The notes below the pieces were generated by a model. It was not told the origin of the DNA. It ran no database searches and saw only the letters and a program-made list of their open reading frames with translations. A stretch of DNA of 64,000 nucleotides from contig QANZ01006581.1 of the NCBI GenBank assembly GCA_003254925.1, positions 1 through 64,000 of the forward strand, written 5' to 3'. The DNA comes from Chamaecrista fasciculata (taxonomy: Eukaryota; Streptophyta; Magnoliopsida; Fabales; Fabaceae). The translations under genes were made by a program, and so were the position numbers. Positions 44,501-56,545 of the stretch are shown here, piece by piece (position 1 is the first letter of the stretch; every line of letters begins with the position of its first letter).

Positions 44501-45566
44501 AAACGAAATTGGCCAAAAGGAAAAGGATCAAATAAAGTTTGTAACTGATCTCTTGAACTGCTCATCCATACTAATGGAAATGGTTATAATCGTATGGTTG
44601 ACTTTGGTCTTCCTATTGGTAAAATATTCTCACTGTATGATGGTGATATTTTGTATGGTTGAAGATGACTGACCATTTTTTTAGTTGACCAATGTTCTGA
44701 GTTTTGTTTATGTAGGTACACTGTTTTATACCGACTCAGTTTCCGAAGCTACAGCCATCTCTTCTGCTTCAAAGTTCTCAGGTAATACTGTGATACTATT
44801 AATTTTGGACATTGATTTGTTTATAAGTTTTAGGGTGAGCATGGTTTCATGTATAGAAATTAGCTCCTGAATTGTCCATATTGCTCAGGTTGCATCAGTG
44901 CAATTGGAACGTAGTATGCATATCACGTACTTCTTTTAATAACTTAGTTAATTTATAGAATACAGAGGCCTGATTTGGGGGTTAACTTATTAGACCTTTC
45001 CCTAGTCTTTTGTCCGAGATGTTGAAAAAAGGGCAATCGAGTTTCTATACATTGGTTTATTAGTTAATAACTTAATATGCTTAATTATTTGGCTTACAAT
45101 GTGATTTTAAAATTAGAATATATGTTGAAATTGAACATAACTGTAGCACGTACAAAAAGGAATTACTTTGTTTCATTGAATCACCATAAAAGGGATAGAC
45201 TGCAAATCTTAGTAGTTATAAGGATTGCGATGAATCTGTGCTTTTCATGGATTGAGAGGTCTTAACAGGTAATCTAACATGGTTCTTTTTTGTCAAAATT
45301 TGTAGCATTTCAATTCCCAAATGGCACCCATCAAGTCACACCTTCTGAATGATTACCCATGGAGCCCAAGATGGGAAACAACGCTGATGGCTGAGCGTAT
45401 TTTGTGAGTAACTTAATTTGTTTGAATGATTTTTTTGGTAATTCTTTGTGATGCCTTCGTTTCCCCTTGCGTGCTTTTGCTTAATGTGTATAAATTCTGC
45501 AGTGAGTTTCTGGTGGATGAGGCTCTCAACTTCAAGAGACAGTTGAACGAGGGCCAACTTCAATAG
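41538..45566 (+). CDS. BRE/BRCC45-like protein (BRISC and BRCA1-A complex member 2)
   Basis: Thirteen exons: 41538-41627, 41957-42047, 42135-42327, 42431-42521, 43375-43410, 43545-43643, 43749-43879, 44009-44057, 44154-44243, 44331-44384, 44716-44781, 45306-45403, 45503-45566. All junctions are GT-AG and in frame, giving 383 residues, the family's usual length. BRE/BRCC45 is a scaffold with UEV-like domains in the K63-ubiquitin-specific deubiquitinase complexes BRISC and BRCA1-A, needed for complex stability and DNA-damage repair. Landmarks: KVEQMWSGSKHYPGVFDRFT near residue 30, PDVIFGPEDEDFHPF, DWNNKDPTRLLALIQYLRDQ, PEEVKFAVPL and LKLVSTPELKALFS. A 276-nt open segment at 42592-42867 could be a cassette exon. 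An LTR-like block lies just upstream. Confidence 0.9.
42592..42867 (+). other. Open, frame-preserving possible cassette exon in BRCC45
   Basis: Between exons 4 and 5 lies a 276-nt (92-codon) stretch with no stop, bounded by an ACACAG acceptor and GTAAGT donor at phase 0 on both sides. Inclusion would give a 475-residue protein. I recognise no homology for its product and the 383-residue form already fits the family, so it may be intronic. Confidence 0.4.
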
Positions 45567-47650
45567 TAGCATGTGTTCCCAGGGAATGTTCAGCTTAGCC
45601 ATGATCTTGTGGCCATCTGTAGTGTAAAGTTGTTCATTGAGCATTGTCTTTCTTAGGGAGAACACATGTCATGTTGTTGTTAAATCTTCTTTTTGGGCTC
45701 TGTAATTGCTATTGATAATAGTTGGTAATGAAGTATGCATACCTTTTCACCTTTCTACTTCTACTTCGACTAGTTTTGTTCTGTGCTAACCAAGGTATGT
45801 TAAGGGAATGTAAGTTTTGTAAACATATTTTTGATAAGAAAAATCAATTGTGAGAAGTCCTTGTCTTAGGTTTCTGGTTTTTGCTTAGTGATTTGGCTGC
45901 CTTTTATGTTGTGTCAAATGGGATGCCCACAAGGCTGGCCTTCAGTCTATTTTATAGTCCATAGAATATAAGTACAGTTATTTAGAAATGAAAATATTTA
46001 AATTATATTACTTTACTTGAACAATCTTGAAGGATTATAAACTAACGATTTGCATTGTATAGAAATGTGAGTTGTTTTAAGTGCATTCTGTAATAAACAA
46101 TACAACAATAGTAGGATACAAGTTGTGTTTTACAGCAATGTTTTCCCTTCATATAGAAACGAGAGAAAAGTAGATTCATAAAAATAACTTAGCAGACACG
46201 TTAGTGTTGGAGAACAGTTTCTGGGAAATATGACAAATTTATTTGCTATAAAAAAAGATTCTCTGTATCAATAATAAAAGAACCTTGTGAATAAAACAAA
46301 AGGATACAGCTACACGATGCACCGATCCTTTTTCTGTCATCTTATGGGGTATCAATTTTTCTATTTTAGCTTGAAATAACAAGGGTGATTCGTGGATATG
46401 TTTTTCTTTTTGGGCTATTGATCTAGTTTTATAATTGTTACAAGACAAAAGAAAACGTTACAAAACGTGATGCTTCATGTTTTATATATTACTATTACAT
46501 TACATTCATGTTCTTGTCAATCAATACAGTGGAGTTTTAATTATCATGTATCCCACTTGACCGACTAGTTTAAAAGCAATAATAGAGTGTGGCAAACCTG
46601 CTTCTTCTGTTATTATTATCGGTAAAATTTTAGTTTAAGTTTCATTCTAATAATTCCTTTTTTTTTTTTAAAAAAAAAAGAATACTCCTCAAATTATCTA
46701 ATTTCAAGCTGTTCCTTCTACAATTATATCTATAAAATTTAATGACCAATATTAGATATTATAACTAGATTGTGTTGTGGATAGTTGCTAATGCTGTGAA
46801 AAATCAAAAAATACATCCTCAAACAATAATTATAGGGGTTTGTTTTGGGAGGGCTCGACTTCCTCCCCTTATATTTTCTAATTTAAAAGAATGATAAAAT
46901 AATAATAAAAAATCATAAATATTGACAAGACGAGAGAGTGAAATGGGTCTCAAGTCTCAACCCCTTGAGAGGTTGAGGTCCCATAAGATTGCCCATAATT
47001 ATATGTATTTTTTTTGGCCAATAATTTTCTTGATACTATTATTTAATCATTTATATATTTTGATTAAACTAACATTTTAACTTTGGAATTATCAAAATAA
47101 TTTTGATTTAATTTTTTATTTAAAAAATTATAATTACAATTAATTTGGTCCCTATATTAAATTCATACACTAATAGAAAATTAACAGTAAACAGGTTTTC
47201 TTTACATCAATCATTAAATATTTTGCCTATAAAAACTAAAATCACATTAGATTTTTTTATTGAGTCTCTGATTAATATCTTTATAATACAATAATTAATT
47301 TGATTATAATTACATATTTAAATGGTTATTTTTATAATTTATTTTCTAATTAATAGTTGGGAATCTTCAATCTTCCCTCTTCTAAGATTCAAATAATTAA
47401 TTTATTCATATATAAAAAGTAAATAATAGAGTAACGGTACATAATGAAGTAATGATATATTAAAATAACCACTTTAATTATTTACAAGGAAAACATAAAT
47501 TAAAAAGTAATAAGTAATTCAAGGTTTTATTATAATGCTCTCATTAATTTAACATCTTCAAAATGGAAAATAACGAATGAATTTTTTTTTTTGGTTTTAA
47601 CGAATGAATTGATTAACAGGATGTTACTCACTTACCATTACTATTTTTTT
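45567..47650. other. Intergenic, BRCC45 3' flank
   Basis: The first 200-300 bases are probably 3' UTR. The rest is AT-rich with no gene, and the small frame at 46239-46448 has no recognisable feature. Confidence 0.35.
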
Positions 47651-47654
47651 CTTT

Positions 47655-48060
47655 TTTTGACAAAACCTTTGTTTGGTCCTTGAACTTTAAAGTAAATTTC
47701 ATTTTAATTCTCAAACTTTTCTTTTGTTCTATTTTAATCTTCAAAATTTTCTATTTATTTGTGTTAATCCAAAACACAACCCTGTCCGATCTCTATCATT
47801 ATTTTTTACTTGGATAATTGAGATTGGTGATTTCTTTATTATACATGTTTTAATAGGTGAGTTGACAAATAGATAAGTTTTGTTTATCTTTTACTAAGAA
47901 GCTAGACGGTAGAAGTTAGAAGGAAATTATCATATTTTGAATGGATTAACGATGGAACAAATAAGAAAATTTGAATGTCAAAATAGGATATAAAAAATAT
48001 GAGGATGAAGATGAAATTCATGCTATAATTTGAAAACTAAAGTAAAATTTAGAGCAAACA
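47655..48060. mobile_element. Decayed foldback MITE
   Basis: Left 'tttgtttggtccttgaactttaaagtaaatttca' and right 'tgaaattcatgctataatttgaaaactaaagtaaaatttagagcaaac' are inverted copies with further matches inside. No target duplication is resolved. Confidence 0.6.
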
Positions 48061-48464
48061 AAAACATAAAATATTGAAGAAGCACCGAAATGTATGCAGA
48101 GTGCACGTTAAGATGGGTGTGGTGGTAAGAAAGGTGGGCCTCATACTCATAACGTGACCATAGTTATTCGCTGTGTTTGTTGTTAGTGGCCGTACTGTGA
48201 TAGTGTGATTAGATGACGTGTCCCACGCCACAATACAACTCATACACTCACTCTCACTCTAAGAACTAACAACAAGAACAATCAATCAATGAATGAGATT
48301 ATACAAAACCAAAACGGCCTATAAGATTTCGACTCATAACTCATCAAGTGGGTAGTTCAATTTTCATGTGAGGATGTTGTTAGTAAACTAAGTGCTCATA
48401 CAACTTAGAGGCCTGCTGTGCCCTTAGTGAACTTCGCGACCCAATTCACCTAACCTCTTTCGTA

Positions 48465-48622
48465 AAAAGGGCCCCCAGTACATAAGGCTCCCACTAAATA
48501 GGGTTTGGGAGAGTTAAGATACACACAGCTTTACCTCTACTTTACAGAGAAACTGTTTTCAAAATTTGAATCCGTAACCTCTTGATCACCGAACAATAAC
48601 TTTACCGTTACGCTAAAACTCA
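48465..48622 (-). mobile_element. tRNA-derived SINE upstream of beta-tubulin
   Basis: On the minus strand it aligns along its length with the SINE at 17674-17840 (box A-like 'gcgtaacggtaaag', 'ggtgatcaagaggttacggattcaaa', 'taaagctgtgtgtatctt', 'gggagccttatgtact'). Imperfect flanking copies 'ttcacctaacctctt' and 'ttcacacctaaactctt' look like an aged target duplication. It is more diverged than the intronic copy. Confidence 0.75.
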
Positions 48623-48646
48623 CCTTCACACCTAAACTCTTTTTGT

Positions 48647-48688
48647 AAAAAAAAAAAAAAAAAAAANAAAAAAAAAAAAAAAAAAAAA
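48647..48688. repeat. Poly-A tract with an embedded N
   Basis: About 41 A with one N at 48667, probably a contig join in a homopolymer. Confidence 0.8.
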
Positions 48689-49027
48689 CCAAGACCGCAG
48701 ATACATATATTACAAAACTGTAAAAGCTGATAATATATCAGTATCACTCATCAATCATCAAATCTCAAAATCCCGCCCTTCATTTTTGTTATTCTTTTTG
48801 TTTTATTATCCTTATTAGTTATTACTTATTACCATCACTCACATTTCACATTTTCAGTTTTAACCATTTCATTTCTATAATTCATTCTATCTTCTCCTCC
48901 TATACCTTTCCATAAAGTGCATGCTATAACCTATTGTTGCTATTTGCCATTCCCTCCAATTCCATCATTTCCTCTCTCATCCTTCTTCCATCTTCTTCAT
49001 ATTTCAATTTCCATACCCTAATTAACC

Positions 49028-52000
49028 ATGAGAGAGATTTTGCACATCCAAGGAGGCCAATGCGGAAACCAAATCGGCTCTAAGTTCTGGGAGGTTATCT
49101 GCGACGAACACGGCGTCGATCCTACCGGAAAGTTCAACGGCGATCCCAATTCCGATTTCCAATTGGAGAGGATCAATGTCTATTACAACGAAGCCTCCGG
49201 TAATCGCTATGTTCCTAGGGCGGTGCTTATGGATCTTGAGCCTGGTACCATGGATAGCATCAGATCAGGTCCCTTCGGCAAGATTTTTCGCCCTGATAAC
49301 TTTGTCTTTGGACAGTCCGGTGCCGGCAATAATTGGGCTAAAGGTCATTATACCGAAGGAGCTGAGTTGATTGATTCGGTTCTCGATGTTGTTCGCAAAG
49401 AGGCTGAGAATTGTGATTGCTTACAAGGTAACTATACTGTGCTTCTCTCAATCGTACTTTTCATACCTCTGTTTTACTGTTTAGTCCTTCGCTTTGTTAT
49501 TGTTTCACATTTTTGCTCTATGATTTGGTTGTTTGTTTGTCCATGTGCCTGATCTCGAATTTGGTTAATTCAATTGCACTTTCGAATGCAAGAGCAGAGT
49601 GTTTCTGAAATGGTGATTAATTGATGACTACAGTAGATGATAATTTTAGATCACTGCTCTTACTGCGTGGTGACTGGTGATGAAGACTTCTATGACCTGA
49701 CTATCTGATTAGATATTTTTCAATCGATTAATGTGAGATTTTACTTTCTTAATTCGCTAAGCCATCGATTTGATCCATTCGCACCTTTGAGAGACAAAGG
49801 AAGTTGGTGCTTAAGTTCAAAACCTCCATGAAAAATCTTAAAAGAAATAAAAGATATTAGGGTAATTCTATAGATGCCAAGTTGTTTACGTTCTTTTCCT
49901 ATATGCTATTGAGGAACAGATCACAGTTCTGTTTTCTTCTCATTAGGGCACACCTTTTAATATGATGATAACTTTCTGGTCACTAGTATTTTGTCTCAAA
50001 CTGTTTCGTATCAACTGTGAGCAAAAACTTTTTAGAATTTCTCTTCGCTTTTTTGCATGATAACCATTTCCTATAATTTTTTTTCCTGCTAAACGGGTAT
50101 CTGTCGGTCTGTTAAAGAAGAACAACAGTGTATCTCTAGATCTGGAACTTTCAAGGATCAGGATATTTTCCCGCATCAGCTTTCTACTGTAATCATTTTG
50201 CTTTATAATTATTTTTTTTTTCCCGTCGTCTATCAGATTGCTTGTTTTTGTCGCGCATTTAGTTGTTGGCAGGCCATTCCATATTGTCTAAGGCCTATTC
50301 CGGAAACATGCTGGGACCACTACCTTTATTTTATCTCTACTGATCAAATCAGTGAGGAAATATGAAGATATCTGTTTTCTTTTTCTTTTCTTTTTTTTTT
50401 TCCCTTTCCTACCATGACTTATGAGTTATGACTGTGATGCTCCAAGTCCCAAACAACTTATGGCACCGACGAGGTGATTTCTTCGGGGGATTTCACAGAG
50501 AATAAAATTAACACATCTGACGGTGCTAGGAGACTAACGGGGAACTTTTCATAAACCCTGGTCCTCCAAATAATTAATCATTGTAGAATCTGCTCTTCAC
50601 TAAGTATGGAAATAAAATTATTGGAAAAGAAATGGAACATGAAATTTGTAGTATAACACAACACGAAATGATGCTAGTGTGTGATAGACATGTAGTGTGT
50701 ATTAGCTTTTTTTTTTTTTCTCTTATTAAGAATATAATGATTCAAAATTGCATTTTCTCAAAAAAAAAAAAAAAAAATACTCAGATTCGGACNAAAAAAA
50801 AAAAAAAAAAAAAAATACTCAGATTCGGACATTTTTTATTAAAGATAGGATATCAGAAATAGTGACTTTTAAGTTTTAAGCAACTCTCATCCTTTTTATT
50901 TTTGAAAGATGTTATATAAATGAACCAAGAAGTAGATCTTTATCTACTAAGAGATTGTGCAGCAGTTTCCCATAAAAACCAAAAAAGAAGTGTGCATCAG
51001 TTTTTTCAATTGTAACCATATGTCCATATTTATAGAGGATTCAGATACCCTGCAATTTTCTTCGTGCATTCGTTAACACAATGTTTTGTTTCTTTTTGCT
51101 CTCATGGGTACAGTAACTCCTAGATCCTAATAATTGTTTGTGAGCTAGATATAATGAATCAGAAATGGTAAGGATGGTGGTTCCTTCTTCATGGTATTCT
51201 ATGAATAGTACCGTAGTTGCATGTGACAAGGAAATCTGCTTTTTTTTTTTTTCATTTTGGAATTTGAGAATTAAATTGCAGCAAATATCCTGATCAGGTT
51301 TTCAAGTCTGTCACTCGCTTGGAGGAGGAACGGGGTCTGGCATGGGGACACTGCTGATATCAAAGATTAGAGAAGAATACCCTGACAGAATGATGCTCAC
51401 ATTCTCTGTTTTCCCTTCTCCAAAGGTCTCTGATACAGTTGTGGAGCCCTACAATGCCACTTTATCCGTACACCAACTAGTGGAGAACGCAGATGAGTGC
51501 ATGGTTCTTGACAATGAAGCACTCTATGATATTTGCTTCAGGACCTTGAAGCTCAGCACTCCCAGCTGTGAGTATCATGGAAATAGATCCTCTAGAGTTC
51601 TTTCACCATGCATTTCTTGTGAAGTTGGACTTCTTCCTTTCTCTCTCCAACTTCACAAAAAATGCAGGGTGAAAGAACTCAAGAGGATCCAATCCCGAGT
51701 ATCATCTCCCCTTGTTCCCAACAATTAATAATTCTTATTTCTCTGTTGATGATGGGTTTGTTTGTTTGCAGTTGGTGATCTAAACCATCTGATTTCTGCA
51801 ACTATGAGTGGGGTTACATGTTGCTTGAGGTTTCCTGGACAACTGAATTCTGACCTCAGGAAGCTCGCTGTCAATCTGATCCCATTCCCACGTCTTCACT
51901 TCTTTATGGTTGGATTTGCCCCTCTCACCTCTCGTGGATCTCAGCAATACGTCTCCCTTACTGTCCCAGAACTCACTCAGCAAATGTGGGACGCCAAGAA

Positions 52001-52454
52001 TATGATGTGTGCTGCTGATCCACGCCATGGCCGATACTTAACAGCATCTGCAATGTTCAGAGGAAAGATGAGCACCAAAGAGGTGGATGAACAAATGATC
52101 AACGTGCAAAACAAGAACTCATCATACTTTGTGGAGTGGATTCCCAACAATGTAAAGTCTAGCGTGTGTGATATCCCACCCAAGAATTTGAAGATGTCAT
52201 CAACTTTTATTGGGAACTCGACTTCAATCCAGGAGATGTTTAGGAGGGTGAGCGAGCAATTCACTGCCATGTACAGGCGTAAAGCCTTTTTGCATTGGTA
52301 CACTGGTGAAGGAATGGACGAGATGGAATTCACTGAGGCAGAAAGCAACATGAACGATTTGGTAGCCGAGTACCAGCAATATCAGGACGCAACTGCGGAG
52401 GAGGAAGAAGGTGAATACGATGACGACGCTGAAGAAAATTATGAGCCTCAATAA
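49028..52454 (+). CDS. TUB: Beta-tubulin
   Basis: Exons 49028-49427, 51298-51567 and 51772-52454 give 450 residues. It forms the alpha/beta heterodimer that polymerises into microtubules. The protein starts with the MREI tetrapeptide used for co-translational autoregulation of tubulin mRNA. It has GGQCGNQIG near the N-terminus, the GTP-binding [10 protein letters not shown] loop (about residues 142-151), DNEALYDIC and the acidic C-terminal tail [18 protein letters not shown]. Three exons with this arrangement are usual for plant beta-tubulins. Intron 1 is unusually long (1,870 nt) and contains a duplicated segment around an N at 50793. Intron 2 (204 nt) contains a strong hairpin. The leader is pyrimidine-rich. 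The gene appears intact. Confidence 0.97.
51586..51689 (+). ncRNA. Candidate miRNA-like hairpin in beta-tubulin intron 2
   Basis: Arms 51586-51629 and 51646-51689 pair at 41 of 44 positions (three single mismatches, no bulges) around a 16-nt pyrimidine-rich loop. It lies on the sense strand inside a 204-nt intron, 18 nt after the donor and 82 nt before the acceptor. It is too far from both splice sites to be a mirtron. I do not recognise a known mature miRNA in either arm. A short foldback element is the main alternative. Confidence 0.5.
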
Positions 52455-53530
52455 TTCAATCCACAAGAATATAATTTGGTAATTCTCTACAGTCTACACT
52501 GATCGATGTTTCAAATTCAGCTCTTGTGTCTTAGTCTTCCTTCTGCGGCCATCACTTTTCCTTTTGGATTCTCCTTCATTACTTATATCAGCTTTTGGTT
52601 TGGAATATTTCTTTTCTTGCTATGAATATGGTTATTATCTATCCTATGACTCAATATTGTGGATTGTGTTAGTAAGCGTATGAATAAGGTATTATATTGG
52701 GATCAAAGATGATGCATGAGGATTTGGTGATAGTCTGAGACTCTGGTTTGGCAAGTTAATTTCACAACTTTATTCTTAACCTCTCTCTTATCATGAAACC
52801 TCCAGGAGTGGAGGAAAGTTCAGGAAATCGTCCGCAGGCTTGTGCCATTTTTTTGCCAACACTATCATTTGCGTATATTTGGCCAAAAAAAAAAAATCAT
52901 TTGCGTATCAATAGTCAAAGCCCTTTTATATTAGAGATCATAATTTGTTTGAAAATAACTTCAACTTTCTGGGACAGTAAAGATACTCTTACTGGGAATA
53001 GACTTCAAATAATACTTCCTCGTGCACACAAGAAGGTATTTGGTCCATATGGTGCCTATCAGTTATTTCTTATATCCATCCCGTGATAAACATCTAGTAT
53101 TATTGACCTTTTCCTTCTGCCACGTAATTTGTCAAGTTTCTTTTTGGCCAAAATTTGTCTCTTAATGTCAAATTGAATGTTAAATTGACTATTAAACATC
53201 CACTGATTAATATCATTGAAAACGTGAAAACGCTGATACGTTTTAGATAACAAAAAGGTTACAATTTTAAACAATAATAAAAAAAAAATCAGCATCTGAT
53301 ATCCACACAGATCGAACAACTAATTATAGATCAAATCATCATAATATATAATACAACAATGTATAATCAATTACTTGAATACACAACTGCGGGTCAGCAT
53401 TTGCCATGAACCCAAAAATAACCCGAACCTATCATGTTCATGATCAATGAACAAGCCAATTCCTAACCAAACGCTAGATATAAATAAATTACAAAAACAG
53501 TAATCATAGGAAAATGATAAAATTCACATG
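52455..53530. other. Intergenic between convergent tubulin and coiled-coil genes
   Basis: The two genes converge here, so most of the interval is likely 3' UTR and short spacer. 52872-52910 has a duplicated 'atcatttgcgtat' phrase. No gene recognised. Confidence 0.4.
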
Positions 53531-55240
53531 TCACCTGACCCTTGGAGAAGAAAGGTCCTTCAGTTTTGGAACCTTGAAATTGGAAGAGAACAGCTTTGGA
53601 GTCTCCGAAACCAGAATAACTGGACCTTCTTTCCTCTTCGACCTTCGGTTTTCCTTAATAGCAAAACAAAACAATTAATTAAATAATAATGATAAGCACC
53701 GTGATCTTTTCTCAACTCTAAATATTCCTTTTGGTACATTAAAACTTAACTAGAAAAGTTGAAGTTGGCAGCAATAACTTTTAGAGTAAAAGAGCATGAA
53801 TAACATGAAACAGAAGAAAATATTCAAAATAGTATACCTTTTCAGAGTCTTTTGCAGTATTGGTAACTATTGGAACAGATAATTCTTTCTTCACATTACT
53901 TCTACTCTTGATGCTGTTATTGCATGCTAAGCCAGAATTTTTTGTTTCTGCTGTGCAACGACTTAAAACAGGTGTTTCTTTTGCAGTATTATTAGCTATA
54001 GGAACAGATAATTCTTTCTTCAAATTACTCTTACTCCTGCTGCTGTTACTGCATGCTAAACCAGAATTTTTTGTTCCTGCTGTACAACGATTCAAAACAG
54101 GTGTTTCTTGAGTTTTCCTGGACTTCCTTAATATTTCCAACTCGGCTGAGAGTTTTGACATTTCTTCTTTTAACCTTTTCGTATCATCTTCCATAGAAGT
54201 CAATTTACTTTCTAACCTTGAAATAGTACCATCCTTCTCATCATTTGCTGCCTGAAGTTGCTCCATCTTAGAAACAAGTGACTCTATCTTTACATTTGCT
54301 TCTTCTACTTCACATTGCTTGCTGCTTAACTTACTCAGATATTCGTTCTCCATTATTTTATACTGATTCCAAACGAAATTCTTTTCAGCCAATAGTGCCA
54401 ATAAATCCGAACTTTTCTCATACTTTCTCAATTCTTCTTCTTTCAATTTGTTGGAAGCCTTCTCTTCTTCTGTCATGTTCTTGCTAGATTTTCTGTTACT
54501 ATACCTCGTACCTTTCTTTCTCCTGTCAGTATTCTCATTTGTTTTTCTTGGGTCCTGAAATAGTGTTCAGAGTCAGCACTCAGGACAAATGATACGTATA
54601 AACAATATCAGAATATTCAGGAAATATGCAAACTTGACATACTCCATCGCATGATTCACGAGAAAGGATTTCAAACAAGGCTTTAAAATCTGCCAACTCA
54701 TCATCTTTGTCTCCTGCAATGACAAAAAGATAAACCCAAGAACTACATTTAGATTAATTTAGTGAGGGTATATTGAGAAAACTGGAAATCGCAACGCATG
54801 AAAGAAAAGACACTGACCTAAAATATAATTGAGAAAGGAAGCTTCTCTCTTCTTAAAACCTAGCGTCAATTCTGCCTTGGCACCGTCGAGAAATCGTTTC
54901 TTCTCCTTAAATTCCAAAATTCCCTCCAGCTACGTAACATTTCGAAGAAAATATGAGAAATTTTCGGGAATCCACTAAACTCAGAAACCCTAGAATCTGT
55001 CGAGAAATTAAAATCTGAAACAACAAATAGGAAAAGTACCTCGGAAAGGTGATCCTTGTAAAGACGATTATCAGATTCCCATCCATCACGTTGAATTTTG
55101 ATGATATCTTCAAAAAGTTTGCGATCTTTGAGGAACTGTTGTTGCTGGGTCCGAATCATGTGAACCATGCCATGGAAAAGGGTATTCCAATTTCGCTGCT
55201 CGGTGGAGACGATGGAAGAAGAAGATTTTGAGTTTCGCAT
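53531..55240 (-). CDS. Coiled-coil protein of unrecognised family
   Basis: Minus strand, exons 55240-55040, 54929-54818, 54713-54643, 54554-53838 and 53653-53531. All introns are GT-AG with matching phases, giving 407 residues. I do not recognise the family. The N-terminal part contains a helical segment with QQQQFLKDRKLFED. The middle (about residues 165-265) is a strongly charged heptad-rich coiled coil (SKLSSKQCEVEEAN, EKDGTISRLESKLTSM). Two tandem 43-residue repeats follow (ETPVL-RCTA-TKNSGLAC... LKKELSVPI), and the C-terminus is basic and proline-containing (KLFSSNFKVPKLKDLSSPR). No membrane segment or signal peptide is seen; a structural, cytoskeletal or nuclear role is only a guess. 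The gene converges on beta-tubulin. Confidence 0.82.
53839..54112 (-). repeat. In-frame 129-bp tandem duplication inside the coiled-coil gene
   Basis: Two diverged copies with 129-bp offset (for example 'gcagtatt...aacagataattctttcttc' at about 53854 and 53983) encode the 43-residue repeats. The duplication keeps the frame. Confidence 0.85.
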
Positions 55241-56055
55241 TGCGAATAAAGAAGACGAAAGACGAGCAAGAGCNAATATAACAATTAATAATTTAATACA
55301 TAATAATTTCATCACTAAAAATTAAATTTATAAGATACATTATTATTATTATTATTTTATTTTTATTTTTTAGTGATTTATTTTATTTTATTTTGAACCT
55401 CAAACATTCCTATTTATTCCATTTTTAGTCTATAACATGACTTTTTTTTTTAGTTTATATCATTATTTTTAACTTTGACAGTTAAAATGGATGATTTTTT
55501 TTTCAAATGTATTCTAATGAGTAAGTTGGCAAAGAAATAAAATAAAATATTTTGTATAGTTATATATAAATCAAAATTAAATTTGTAGTTTCATTCTCTT
55601 TACATTGTATTACTTATCAAGACTATTATGAGAGATAAATCATTTTATATCAAGTTTCTATCTTAGAAATATTGAAAATAACCTCATGTTTTGAACTAAA
55701 GTAGAATTTGACCAAAAAAAAACTAAGTGTAGGAAAAATGAGAAAGTTTGAGGAACAAAAAGAAAATTTAGGGATCAAAATGAAATTCGCCTTACAATTT
55801 AAAGACTAAAATGAGATTTTGACCTTACTATTTATCGTTTTCTTTGCAGTTCAAACTCCAATGAGGTTATTACTTATTAGCTTATACAGAAAAAAAGTGG
55901 GTATTAGCTAAGGTACTTTACTTTTTGATCGATGCGATCCTGACCATTGATCATTGTCGACAACTTATTTTTTAGGAGTCATACTCATTGGTCAAATTGG
56001 GCCTTAGCATCCAAGAGACTAATAAGTAATAACAACTAACTACTAACACTATGTG
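55241..56055. other. Upstream region of the coiled-coil gene with a MITE remnant
   Basis: Divergent flank of the minus-strand gene, with one N at 55274. 55385-55835 is a decayed foldback ('ttgaacctcaaacattcc' against 'gaaagtttgaggaacaaaa'; 'ggatcaaaatgaaattcgcc'). No gene. Confidence 0.4.
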
Positions 56056-56059
56056 GCAT

Positions 56060-56545
56060 CCTGCAAAAAATCGGACCGGTCATCAAATTGATGGAAGGCT
56101 CGGGTCATTGATTCAATGGTTCAACCGCTAGGTCACTGGTTTAACCGGTTGAGCCGGTTTACTTAAAAAATACATTTTCAAATATACATATTCATTAAAT
56201 ACACATTAATATATTGCAATAATTTAAATATTTAGTACCTTTGGAGTTCTTTTGCAATTTTAACCATAATAAGTTTTGTAAAAATTATATATTACCCCAG
56301 AAGTTTTTTAAAGTTTTCATTTTAGTCCATAGATAATATGTATCCAGGGACTAATTTGTAATTTTTTGGGGTCAATATGTAATTTTACAAACTTTGGCGG
56401 GTCAACCCGGTTCACGGTTCAACCGCCAGTTGGATCGGTGACTCACCGGTTCGCATGCAATCCAGTATTTTCTTTTCTCCGGACTGGCCTGGGCTCCGGT
56501 TGGACCGCCCGGTCCGATCCGGTTTTTAATACTATGCTATGGTGG
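56060..56545. mobile_element. Decayed AACCGG-rich hAT-like element
   Basis: CCGG-rich ends ('aaaatcggaccggtc', 'ggtccgatccggtttttaatac') surround an AT-rich centre with 'ggttcaaccg' motifs, like the element at 35554-36118. Ends are not precise. Confidence 0.45.

Noticed and set aside
51586..51689. Mirtron interpretation of the tubulin intron hairpin
   Set aside because: The stem starts 18 nt after the donor and ends 82 nt before the acceptor, so splice sites do not define its ends.
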